From assembly GCA_029931535.1 (NCBI GenBank), contig JAQPZY010001625.1, positions 434,001 to 498,000 on the forward strand: DNA of 64,000 bases, written 5' to 3'. This DNA is from Margaritifera margaritifera (taxonomy: Eukaryota > Mollusca > Bivalvia > Unionida > Margaritiferidae). The notes beneath the pieces are model-generated. The model was given only the letters and a program-made list of their open reading frames with translations. It was not told the origin of the DNA and searched no databases. Position numbers and translations under genes: made by a program. Each line of letters starts with the position of its first letter. Within the stretch, counting starts at the first letter, position 1. This document shows, piece by piece, positions 48,111 to 63,015 of the stretch.

Positions 48111-49461
48111 TATTATTTTTGTTTTGTTTTTAAAATTTCTACAATTATTGTGTCACGTTGAGATCACTCACCGTGTCACTTTCTACTTCTGTATCTTTTT
48201 GTTTTAATTTAGTTTGGGACTTTTCCCTATACTGTTCTATTGTTATTATTCTCTTTTTTCCCTCCCTCGGCAGGGAGGCAGATCTCCCTGATTTGGGGGT
48301 TTTAGGAGTTTGTTTTTTTTTCATCTGAGTCCTCTCTCGAGGGCCATTCTGCAGAGACAGTGGTTCGTCGCTTTCTTTTCTGCGACTGTTTTGGTGTGGA
48401 GGTTGTTGGGAATGTCCCATCCACACTCTGGCTGTTCTCTTCTAGCAGCGTTATCTGGGCTGTTTGCTCCTCCATTTCCCTTTCAGTTTCTTTCACTGGG
48501 CTAGGTTTGGAGCAACTGCCACTTCTTCTATCTGGATTTTTTCAGTTTCCATTCCATCTTCCGAATCATTGAAACTCGGTTCTACTAATTGGTAGTACGG
48601 TACCGTACTTTTTTCCTTCATTATCAGTTCTTCTTTTTTTTTCTTTTTCAGATGTTTTTTCTTTTTGTTTCTTGCCTTTCTTTTCTCATTTTGGGTTTCG
48701 ATTTTTCTTTTTTTGTGGACCCCTCATAGACTTCTAGCTATGTTAAGCTATCAGCCTTTAAGGTGTCCCCCTTTGTGCCGAAATGTTTTTAAAGGTTTTT
48801 TTATATCTGTTTGTACCCCCGTAAAGTCTGTTGTTGTGGGTTTTGAAAAAATCAAAAAGAATTTTGAAAAGAAAATTTTATTATTACTTTTTAGATTAGG
48901 GTTCCTCTTTGTATATTATTTTTGAAGGGCGTACTTGATCGAAAACCCTTTCCAGGTTCCCAATCGTTCCACCCGAGGCCTAAAGAATTTACTCCATGGC
49001 TTGTACTCCCCTCCTCAGGTATTGCCCTTGCGGCTGGTTTCCTTGCCATGTTATAAAAGTTGTTATCAGTGATCCTTGCCAAGGATCTTTTAAAGTCCAA
49101 TGTATGCTATATGTGTGTTGCTATATTGTGTTATCATGTGCTATAACCCCTGTATTCTTGTATGGACTGGCTTTTTAGGTTCCAAATTCTGTTGTAGTTG
49201 TTAATTACTTTTAATGAAGTTAAAAAAAAAAAAAATATATATACATATATATAGTTCAAAATATAATCTCTGGAGATTAAAAATAGGATGTTGGTGGTGC
49301 AAAATTTGTTGGCCCATGTTGGAGGTATTATGGTTTGTAGATTTTATTAGTACCTTTCCTCCATCCATAGGCCATACTTGTGCACCCCCTGTTTCCTTTT
49401 GCTTTGGTTGCTCAAGACCATATTTAGAATTTCTATATTATATTTCCTATTTATGCTTCAA

Positions 49462-49509
<48 letters not shown>

Positions 49510-49843
49510 TGGTTGGTTTGTATGCCTGAGATGCGTGTAGTCATGATCGAATTTCGCAGTTGTTAGTATATGTTTTTGTTTTCCCTTGTTTTCTTGTTTT
49601 GTAATGTTTGTATCGGTTATGCCTCATTTTTCGGGTACTCTGATGTGACCCTTACTACTTCGCGTTAGCCATGTAGCTTCGGTATCACTCGTCATCATAT
49701 CCTACTTTGAGTTACATAACCCCCCCTGTATTTAAATCTGTTTCCTTTTTGTTTCCTATCTGTTTGTTAAATTATGTTAGTACTGCGAAATTCCTGTTAA
49801 ATGTTAAAAAAAAACAATGGTATACATTTCTAAATTTAATCTA

Positions 49844-52800
49844 TTATCCTTCTACCCCTCTATAACATTTTATCATATTTCTTGTAATATACTCTACTAT
49901 GTTATCATATAATTTTTTATTCCTTATATTATGAGTATATAATAAATTTTCTTCCTTGTACACCCCATTTTCCCTTTTTATCATATTAATTATTAAAACC
50001 CTCTCCTGTTCTGTATCTTTACATTTTAAGATTACATGTTTTTTTGTGTACAAAGCATTTGTACACAAAGGACATTTTATTATTACCGGTGATATATGCC
50101 TTTTAAAGGCCACATCTCCTGTCAACCACACATCATGAATATATTTATATATTAAACTTTGCTTATAATTTGATTTAATCCCTTTCCATTTTTTCCATGT
50201 TGCTACCCATTGTTGCCCCGGATTTTCTTTTTGTACCTTATGTATGGCTTGTTGGTTTACACCCTTCATTATATTTATATACGTTAAAATATCTTTCTCT
50301 TCTTCCCATATTTTATTATCCCCCCTATATTTCATAATAACATTCTTTATAGGAATCAGTTTCCTCGGTGGTTCAATTGTTTTAATTAGTTTATTATTTC
50401 TATATATTTCAGGCATATTGTTAATTAAAAATCCATAATTATATATATATAAAGCCGCCCACACGTATTCCTTTTTCTCCCATAGGTTTCTTATTCTGTT
50501 TATAATATACGCTCTTTTTTTATATTTCAGGTATGGTATGCCCATTCCTCCCTCTATTTTTGATTTATATAGACACTCCCTTTGGAGGAGGTGCATATCC
50601 CTTCCCCATATAAAATGAATTATCTTTTTATCTATAATTTCTAACCATGTATCCCTAAAATCAATAATTTGCATAATATACCACAGAGTGCTGTATATAT
50701 AAGTATGTGCTACTTGTACTCTTTCCATTATATTTAAAGGTGTACATATCCATAATTCAATTTGTTCTTGCACTTTATCTTTTAAAACATTAAAATTTGT
50801 TTTTCCCGCGTTTTTCCCAAAATACACCCCTAAAGCTTTCACTTTTGGTTTTATCAAATCTGGTGGTAAACCTGGGTGATTCCCGCGCCAATTTCCAATT
50901 AAAAGTATTTCAGTTTTCATATGATTAATTTTTGATCCCGATGCTTTTCCAAAATCAAAAAATTCTTTTTCCAAATGTTTAAAAGAAAAGCCATCTTTTA
51001 TAAAATTGGTGCAGTCATCTGCATGTTGAAGCATTTTAAATTCCTTTTTTATATTAGGTATTTTTATACCTTGTATATTTCTATTGTTATTTATTTTAAT
51101 ACATAAAACTTCAATTGCTAATACATACAGCAGCATAGACAGGGGACATCCCTGTCGTACCGATCTTTCAATTTTAAAACTTTTTGTTTTGGCTCCATTG
51201 ATCTGTACTACAGATGTTATGTTCGTATACATTACTTTGATCCATTTACAAAATATGGGTCCAAAGCCATAATTTTTAAAAATATTTTCAATATAGCTAT
51301 GTTCTACACGATCAAAAGCTTTTTCCTGATCATATAGAATCATAGCTCCTTTCTCTCCTTTATTCTCTATATATTCTATTACATTTTGTATATTTAATAA
51401 ATTATTTTGAATACTCCTCCCCTCTTCCCCACAACTTTGATTTATATTTATTATTTTACCCATGCACATTTTAAGTCTATTAGACATAATTTTACTTAAA
51501 ATTTTATAATCCGTATTAAGTAAAGAGATCGGTCTCCAGTTTTTTAAATCTTGTATATCCCCTTTCCCTTTATATATTATCGTAATTATTCCCTCCTTCA
51601 TTTTACCTGTCATTTCTTTATTTATCAAAATATTATTATATACATATTCTAAAATTGGAGTTATTTGTATTTGAAATTTTTTATAAAAATCTGCAGTGAG
51701 GCCATCTGTACCGGGTGATTTACCTTTATTTAATTGTATAATGGCTTTTTTAATCTCCTCTGCAGTTATGAAATTTTCACATATATTTCTATGGTCTTCA
51801 TCTATTTTTATAAATTGTACATTCTTGCAATAGCTATCTATTTCTTCATTCCTAATGTTTTGTGAGGTATACAACTCTTTATAAAAATCGTGTATTTCTT
51901 GTAATATTTCCCCCTTTTCCTTAAGTATTATATTATTTCTATTTAAAGTCTCCATGTTTTTCCCTTTTCCCCTCCTTATTTCCTCCCTCCTATATATTCC
52001 CTTTGCTTTTATATACATACTCTCAAATTTCCCTGCTCTAATTTTATTCCCTGCCCTTTTATATTTTTGCACATTCTCATATTCTTCCTTATATTTATCT
52101 ATTTCCTCTTTACTTACATCTTTATTTATACATATATTTTTATACCTTTGTTCCACCCCCCTTATTTTATCTTGTTTTATAGTACCATATATCTTCGTAA
52201 GTTTTTTCATTAAATCTTTTAAATCTTCCCATGCTTTGAGGATATCCCTTGAACCTTCTGTATTAAACCTATTTAAAATTTCTGTTATCCTATCTGTATA
52301 TTCACTTTCCATTAGGATAGAGTTGTTGAATTTCCAAAATCCTTGTCCCCATTTATTTCTATATTCCATGTTTATATTTATTATAACCGGATAATGATCA
52401 GCTATTTTTTCCTTATGAATTTCACACATTACAACTTTATTTGTTTCTGTTTTAGATATATAAAATTTATCTAATCTACTCCCTTGTCTAAAACCATATT
52501 CATATGTATATTCTCTTTTTTCAGGGTTTAGTTTTCTCCAAACATCTTCTATCTCATTATTTTCTATAAAGATTTTTATTATTTCCACCCTTCGTCCATT
52601 TAATTCTTGCCCTTTCATCCCCCCGGTCCTATCTAAATTATTTGTTATCCAATTAAAATCTCCCCCAATTATGAATTTTTCCATAGAAAAGTCTTGTATA
52701 TACTCTGTTAAATCTTGTATAAATTGTAATTTTTTGGTTATATTTATCCTTATATTGTTTGATACTGGCACATACACATTCAAAATATGCCAGCCATTTA

Positions 52801-53116
52801 TTTTTATATGTTTTAATCTCCCATTGAATTTCTTTTCAGTTATAATTTCCTCCCATGTTAGATTTAAAGCTTTATTTTGTAAAATTGTTGCCACCCCTGC
52901 CCAAATTTCATTATTACTGTTATTTTCTAGTACTATCCCATTTAGTTTTTCCTCTATTTCCCTTTTTAATTTTTTATCTATATTATGTGTTTCCTGTAAT
53001 AAAATTATATCAAATGATTTTGTAATTTCTCTTAGTTTATCTAATTTATCCTTTATTCTATTTATGTTTATGGTTATCACACGGAGGTTTTGTCCCTCCA
53101 TGGTACCATAAAACAA
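49844..53116 (-). CDS. LINE C ORF2: APE endonuclease and reverse transcriptase, intact
   Basis: 1,090 residues without interruption. N-terminal APE-type endonuclease: QETH near residue 41, GGDFNW near 153, SRLDKFYIS near 215, ADHYPV near 237. Reverse transcriptase: SPGTDGLTADFY near 467, WRPISLLNTDYK, YDQEKAFDRVEH near 600 with the first catalytic Asp, RQGCPLSMLLYVLAIE, and HADD near 700, where the usual Tyr of YADD is His. A C-terminal zinc motif CPLCTNALYTKKHVILKC (CX2CX8HX4C) lies near 1020. It nicks target DNA and primes reverse transcription. Layout and motifs fit the Tx1 branch of the L1 group; a tree would decide. The residues needed for both activities appear present. Composition is strongly AT-biased, with many Lys, Ile and Asn codons. 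Confidence 0.93.
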   Translation of the reverse strand: MFYGTMEGQNLRVITININRIKDKLDKLREITKSFDIILLQETHNIDKKLKREIEEKLNGIVLENNSNNEIWAGVATILQNKALNLTWEEIITEKKFNGRLKHIKINGWHILNVYVPVSNNIRINITKKLQFIQDLTEYIQDFSMEKFIIGGDFNWITNNLDRTGGMKGQELNGRRVEIIKIFIENNEIEDVWRKLNPEKREYTYEYGFRQGSRLDKFYISKTETNKVVMCEIHKEKIADHYPVIININMEYRNKWGQGFWKFNNSILMESEYTDRITEILNRFNTEGSRDILKAWEDLKDLMKKLTKIYGTIKQDKIRGVEQRYKNICINKDVSKEEIDKYKEEYENVQKYKRAGNKIRAGKFESMYIKAKGIYRREEIRRGKGKNMETLNRNNIILKEKGEILQEIHDFYKELYTSQNIRNEEIDSYCKNVQFIKIDEDHRNICENFITAEEIKKAIIQLNKGKSPGTDGLTADFYKKFQIQITPILEYVYNNILINKEMTGKMKEGIITIIYKGKGDIQDLKNWRPISLLNTDYKILSKIMSNRLKMCMGKIININQSCGEEGRSIQNNLLNIQNVIEYIENKGEKGAMILYDQEKAFDRVEHSYIENIFKNYGFGPIFCKWIKVMYTNITSVVQINGAKTKSFKIERSVRQGCPLSMLLYVLAIEVLCIKINNNRNIQGIKIPNIKKEFKMLQHADDCTNFIKDGFSFKHLEKEFFDFGKASGSKINHMKTEILLIGNWRGNHPGLPPDLIKPKVKALGVYFGKNAGKTNFNVLKDKVQEQIELWICTPLNIMERVQVAHTYIYSTLWYIMQIIDFRDTWLEIIDKKIIHFIWGRDMHLLQRECLYKSKIEGGMGIPYLKYKKRAYIINRIRNLWEKKEYVWAALYIYNYGFLINNMPEIYRNNKLIKTIEPPRKLIPIKNVIMKYRGDNKIWEEEKDILTYINIMKGVNQQAIHKVQKENPGQQWVATWKKWKGIKSNYKQSLIYKYIHDVWLTGDVAFKRHISPVIIKCPLCTNALYTKKHVILKCKDTEQERVLIINMIKRENGVYKEENLLYTHNIRNKKLYDNIVEYITRNMIKCYRGVEG

Positions 53117-53180
53117 TGGTTGTTAACGTTCCAATTTTATTTGTTAAATTTATTTATTTTATTTTAAAACATTTCTATAA

Positions 53181-54604
53181 TTACTGTGTCACATTCAGGT
53201 CACTTTCTGATTCTATTTCTATATCTATATCACTCTCTAGTTCATTTTCTTCTTTTGGTTGTAAACTGGTTTTCGTCTTTTCCCTATACTGTTCTATCGT
53301 AATCCGTTTTTTCCTTTCAACCTTTTTCCCCTCCCTCGGCAGAGAGGCCGATCTCCCTGATTTGGGGGTTTTTGAATTATTTCTTTTTTCCTCCGAGTCC
53401 TCTCTTGAGGGCTCTGTCGAGACCGTAACTCGTCTCTTTCTTTTTTGTGAGATTTTGGGTGTGGATGTTGCTGGGAATGTCCCATCCACACTCTGACTTA
53501 TCTCTTCCTGCATTGTAATGTGGACTGATTGCTCTTCCGTTTCCTTTTCAAAGTGTTTTGGAGCAACATCCACTTCTTTTGTCTGGGTTTTCCCAGTGTC
53601 ATCTTCCGAGTCATTTAGACTCGGTTCGACTAACAGATAGTAAGGTGCCTTACTCTGTTCTTTCAAAATCATTTCTCTCTTTTTTTGCTTCAGAAGTTTT
53701 TTCCTTTTATTTTTAATTTTCCTTTTCCCATTTTGTATTTCGAAGGGCAGCTCATTCTTATTCTCGAAATCCTCCCATTCGAGCCCTATTTCTCCTTGAT
53801 TCTCTTCTTCTACAGTCTTTCCCATTTCATTTTTTCCCCCTGGGTTTTACTATTATCCCCTTCCTTCTCAGGGTCTTCACTCTCAAGGGCTTCACAATCG
53901 CCCGAGGGTGTACTAGTTGGTACCTGTGCTGCTTTTGCGGCATATGTATTTTGCTGTGCAACATGCGGGTTTGTACAGTCTCTGGGCACATGCCCAGTTT
54001 GTCTGCATCGGGTGCAGGGTCGGTGATATATACACCCCCTGTACCATGATTTTAGAAGGAAACCCATTACATAAAAAAATGTTGGTAAAGTTTTTGCATG
54101 TTCGGTCTCCATTACAACCACCCTAACCCCTGTTCCGATATTTGGATAACCCCAGTAGGTTGCACTTTTTTATTTTTCCCAAATTATTTTGAATTTGGTT
54201 TCCAATTTATTTGTCAGTTCCTTTGTTGGAACTTCCAATGGGAGTCCAGAAAAATGGACTTCTACCATCTTCGCCTCTATTTCTCTCTCTATAGGGGGCG
54301 CCCTGACCACTTTTATGGGTTTTCCCTTACAGAGGAACTCTCCTTCTGGTAGGATGGGAATATTTCTAACTCCATATAGGAAATATCGCCCTCTCCCTCC
54401 ATTTTGTAGGGCGCCTATTTCTTCGACCGGTACTCCTCTCCTCACCAGTTCCTGCAATATTTCTGCAGGTCTGGGTCTTTCTGTTTCCGGCCAATCCTGG
54501 CAGTCCAACATTTGGCACCCAGAAGACCTGTGTGCCAAGAGGACTCTATTTCCTGCATTATTCTCAATCTGGGTTTTAAAATACTCTTCTAATTTTTTCC
54601 CCAT
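53181..54604 (-). pseudogene. LINE C ORF1: CCHC RNA-binding protein with one stop and one frameshift
   Basis: The frame starts MGKKLEEYFKTQIENNAGN at 54,604. A single in-frame TAA (54170-54172) interrupts it after an RRM-like VEVHFSGLPLEVPTKEL stretch. The same frame continues through SWYRGCIYHRPCTRC and the zinc knuckle CTRCRQTGHVPRDC. A frameshift near 53,835, at a run of T and C, leads to the charged C-terminal part, which ends DLNVTQ at 53,181. That part contains SLPREGKK and RITIEQYREK, shared with LINE B. About 475 residues in the undamaged layout. The two lesions may be real decay or sequencing errors. Confidence 0.8.
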
Positions 54605-54992
54605 TTTGCTTTGGTTGTTACAATTCTATTGTTTGTCTCACAAATGCAATAAATTCTATTTCTCTAGTCTCAATTATATTTTGGTTTCAATTCACATGAA
54701 AACGAATATCGAAACCAACTAATGTTCAAACATTTACCTGGAAAAATTTTCCATGCAAAACTCAAAAATTCAATCAAACGGTGGCTTTTAAATAACCACT
54801 TCAAATAAAATACATTCAAAAAGGCATTCAAACAAACATGGGTTTGTCCAAATATTCAAAAATAATACATATCAGAATGAAAAAGAAAGACAAAGAAAGA
54901 AAAGTGCAATTGAATACAATTCTAACAATACCTCTAATAACCAAGTATCAGGGTTCCTGCAATCCTTATGAAATGTGTGAATTTGGATTTTT

Positions 54993-55020
54993 TCACAGAT
55001 CGCTGGTGAGCGATCTGTGA
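54993..55020. other. Perfect 12-bp hairpin in LINE C 5' UTR
   Basis: tcacagatcgct and agcgatctgtga are exact complements around the loop ggtg. It lies about 65 bp from the element's 5' end. Confidence 0.9.
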
Positions 55021-55097
55021 GTAGAATTCGCTCAGGAAATTTGGTTCGTCAACAACTCTCCTTCGCAAGTATCAGTGTGAGAAAATCGATTTTTCAC

Positions 55098-55205
55098 CAT
55101 AATTTTTAATTTAATCGGTGTAACTGCTTTGGCTGTTAATGAAAACGACTGACATATATATAACACACTACCAGTAGACTCCATTGTTGCTGGCCAATCA
55201 CGTGA
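55098..55205 (-). promoter_or_regulatory. Candidate hAT transposase promoter and start codon
   Basis: On the minus strand: a CCAAT box adjoining an E-box (ccaatcacgtgac, 55193-55205), a tatatata stretch at about 55,155, and an ATG at 55,100 (MVK...) immediately before the LINE C target site. Spacing fits a TATA promoter. The start would join the KKRK-containing exon on the other side of the LINE array. Confidence 0.45.
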
Positions 55206-55429
55206 CTAGGTGCAGACGAAACTATCACCAAAGGTCGCGCAACGGCGGTCATGCAAGCCAGTTACAATAGATAATGGTTAAGTGAGTGAGCAATTATCCT
55301 GGATTATCTTAATAAAATACCCCAGAAGAGGTAAGAACAGGTGTCATTTGAGTGGGGCTTTGAATTAGGTGACAGGATGTTTGTTTAACAGATTAATTTT
55401 ATTTATAAGGGTAGTGGGAAACATCAAAG

Positions 55430-55540
55430 CGTAGCGGCACAAGAGCATAGCGTAGCGGCAGGTTCTAAAGCGTCGGGGTTATCGGAGTTTTAAACGATAG
55501 CGTAGTGGGCCCGCTGCGGTAAAAGGCACTCGGGAGAACA
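55430..55540. repeat. GC-richer subterminal repeats of the hAT element
   Basis: The phrases gcgtagcggca, gcatagcgtagcggca and gatagcgtagtgggc repeat the word agcgtag. Subterminal short repeats are typical transposase-binding regions in hAT elements (inference). Confidence 0.5.
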
Positions 55541-55650
55541 CTGACTTTGACCTTGTTTTTGATTTTTGTTTTGCTTGTTTGTTTTTATCTATATGCTTAC
55601 TACTTGAATTTTCTTTCTATTCTTTTGTTCAAACATTTTAAGATAATTTT

Positions 55651-55822
55651 CTTGCCTGGTTATTCAGTGGACTGCACAGAGTATGTAAATTGTCTTGCCT
55701 GGTCATTCAGTGGACTGTACAGAGTATGTAAATTTTCTTGCCTGGTCATTCAGTGAACTGTACAGAGTGTATAAATTTTCTTGCCTGGTCATTCAGTGGA
55801 TTGTACAGAGTATGTAACTCCA
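55651..55822 (+). repeat. 43-bp minisatellite, four copies
   Basis: Units beginning cttgcctggtcattcagtgg start at 55651, 55694, 55737 and 55780. Confidence 0.95.
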
Positions 55823-55957
55823 ATTTATGTAGTAGATGTAAGAATTATAATTTTGTCGACCCTATTTGAAAATGGTTAGTATTTGGTCGTTATCTAAAAG
55901 GGGACTGTTAGACAGGCATAAAACGAAAAGATGCTGGAATTTTTAAGAAAGAACAAT

Positions 55958-58446
<2,489 letters not shown>

Positions 58447-58612
58447 CCTATAACAGGAATTCATCGGTGGTTAGTATGACCTGGAGCAAAAACCAAATCC
58501 TAGCAACTACACTTTATTTACTTGTACTTCCGTCTGAGTGGTTTGGTAATTGTATTGATTTTCAAATCAGTGATCGTCTAGTGATTGTCAATTCTGATTT
58601 TTAATGTTATCG

Positions 58613-58616
<4 letters not shown>
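58447..58616 (+). repeat. 170-bp segment, inverted copy at 40,655-40,824
   Basis: Nearly identical to the complement of 40,655-40,824, with two differences read by eye. A (CT)n tract at 58,617-58,680 borders it. Confidence 0.9.
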
Positions 58617-58680
<64 letters not shown>

Positions 58681-58876
58681 GTTTCTTAGTAAAAAGGAGT
58701 TATTTTTTGCTTAAAGATCTACTACATGATGTATTTGGTTAACATAGAAAAGAACTAAATAATATACACAAAGTGCTGGATTACCCATAGGCAGACTAAG
58801 CACGTGCTTAGGGCACCAGCAAAGTAGGGGCACCAAAAATCTTTTCAGTGCTAGTGCCTCTAAAGGACTAAAACCG

Positions 58877-58879
<3 letters not shown>

Positions 58880-58967
<88 letters not shown>
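58880..58967 (+). repeat. (AT)n microsatellite at left edge of tandem duplication
   Basis: About 43 AT units. A shorter AT tract (60,391-60,428) sits at the junction between the two duplicate copies. Confidence 0.95.
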
Positions 58968-61850
<2,883 letters not shown>

Positions 61851-62214
61851 GAAAGAAACTTCAAGACATACGAGCAGTTTGTATGAAATCACTATAGAGA
61901 AGTATGGGTTCTTGGGCCACCAGGGTGTTGTTTGTAATAATACCTCATTTGGTAAGTTGTCAAGGGAGAAAGACGATACAATTTTGCACAGATAGTTTCT
62001 GTTTACAGCTGATTCATTCGGGCATACATGTATACACTGAACAGGGAACCCAATGGAATGTGTGGCCTTTTTTGTCAGTATAGCTCTTCGGGATAAATTG
62101 TGTGTGCAGTTTATATATTTTTGTTAGTGAACGTGCATTGCTATATATTTTTGTTCATTTTGTGTACTTTCATACAAGAGATACTCAACGTCTGGTGACT
62201 TTTATTTGGGCTTC
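61851..62214. other. Nothing recognised
   Basis: Unique-looking AT-rich sequence after the duplication. Confidence 0.5.
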
Positions 62215-62410
62215 TGACTTGAGATAGACTCGGTCATAGTTCAGAAGAGCTTATGTGATGGACTGTTGTCCGTCATCTGTCATCCGTTTTCCAACGTCCG
62301 CCCGTCCAATAGCACAAGTTTGTTATCATTACTTCTCCCTAAACGACTTCGAGGATTGCCATGAAACTTTACACACACATTCATCCCAAGGTCCCCTCTG
62401 CACCATCACC
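62215..62410 (-). repeat. Family-1 element, terminal part, inverted
   Basis: The minus-strand reading carries ttgggatgaatgtgtgtgta, aagtttcatggcaatcctcg, ataacaaacttgtgctattg, ggacgggcggacg and tcttctgaactatgacc. This is the tail of family 1 in its best-preserved form. Confidence 0.75.
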
Positions 62411-63015
62411 ACTAAGTAAGCCCCTCTGCTCTCTGGCGATTTAAAATATAAGTTTGGAAATTATCTCTATTTCAACCGGCTTGGGGGACATGTATTTGTG
62501 TTAAGAGTCTAACAAAAAAGTTCCAAACACTTAGCCCCTTTACGTTTTTTTGTTGAGGTACTTGCTTCAAGTCAATCTAATGTATATGTCTTATTGTCAT
62601 TTGAATTAAGTAAAATTCTTTGTAAAAATGTGATAACATGTGTTGTTGCAAAACGAAAAATTACCCATGATCATTGGATCACTAAATCCCGTCATCAGTT
62701 GACTCTTTAGTTTTGGAGTGCATAGTTTTTGCATGTTGTCAAGCTCTTCAACTTTGGAGGTTAGTAAATATTGCATGTAGTCTGCAATCCCATGATGCCT
62801 AAATGGATTAGTGATTGGTTTTGAAAAACTGGAACTTACGAAATTTGCCCAAGGTATAGCTGGTCTTAAGTAAAAAGGGTGCTGCTCAGACATCGAATAT
62901 GACCACCACAGCAGCCTGGTTCTTTTGAAAATCTTGCTACCCTACCCCTCATGAATGGATGGTGATATCAAAATGTGATTTTCACTAAAAGACTTCTTAT
63001 GATGTAATCATCTCT
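62411..63015. other. No gene recognised; second family-1 fragment at the right end
   Basis: A 95-residue open minus-strand frame (62,606-62,893) has protein-like stretches such as HHGIADYMQYLLTSK but no recognised family or splice support. From about 62,890 to 63,015 inverted family-1 core words reappear (gaaaatcttgctacc, gatggtgatatcaaaatg, aagacttcttatgatgt). Confidence 0.4.

Larger units (their letters stand above)
45426..48697 (-). mobile_element. LINE B: 5'-truncated copy with ORF2 replaced by a Penelope fragment
   Basis: The element keeps the ORF1 C-terminus (about 48,145-48,697), the last ~40 codons of ORF2 (about 46,848-46,965), the 3' UTR and a 30-base poly(A) (T run 45426-45455). 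Its 3' UTR closely matches LINE C, including tagctatgttaagcta and the internal homopolymer at 46,231. Between ORF1 and the ORF2 remnant lies an opposite-strand Penelope-like fragment. Its poly(A) abuts the 5' end of half-LINE A. Confidence 0.8.
48708..55085 (-). mobile_element. LINE C: full-length 6.4-kb L1/Tx1-type retrotransposon, 10-bp TSD
   Basis: From the 5' end at 55,085 the unit has a ~480-bp 5' UTR, ORF1 (one stop, one frameshift), a 64-bp gap, intact ORF2, a ~1.1-kb 3' UTR and a short 7-A tail. TCGATTTTTC is present at 55086-55095 and 48698-48707 and fixes both ends. The 3' end carries the hairpin tagcttaacatagcta shortly before ggggtccac-poly(A). The intact ORF2 suggests recent insertion. 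Confidence 0.88.
42717..55543 (-). mobile_element. hAT-type transposon with 5-bp TSD, split by a LINE array
   Basis: The left end CAGTGATCTCCCCAG is mirrored at the right end (complement CAGTGTTCTCCCGAG, 13 of 15 bases). ACTTT flanks both ends directly (42712-42716 and 55544-55548). Only the outer 990 bp and 458 bp belong to this element; 43,705-55,085 is later LINE sequence. A hAT C-terminal domain sits near the left end on the minus strand and a promoter-like region near the right end, so the element reads right to left. Confidence 0.75.

Noticed and set aside
49956..53111. Plus-strand open frames, hydrophobic and Leu/Phe-rich
   Set aside because: Antisense shadows of LINE C ORF2, whose 1,090 codons and RT motifs are on the minus strand.
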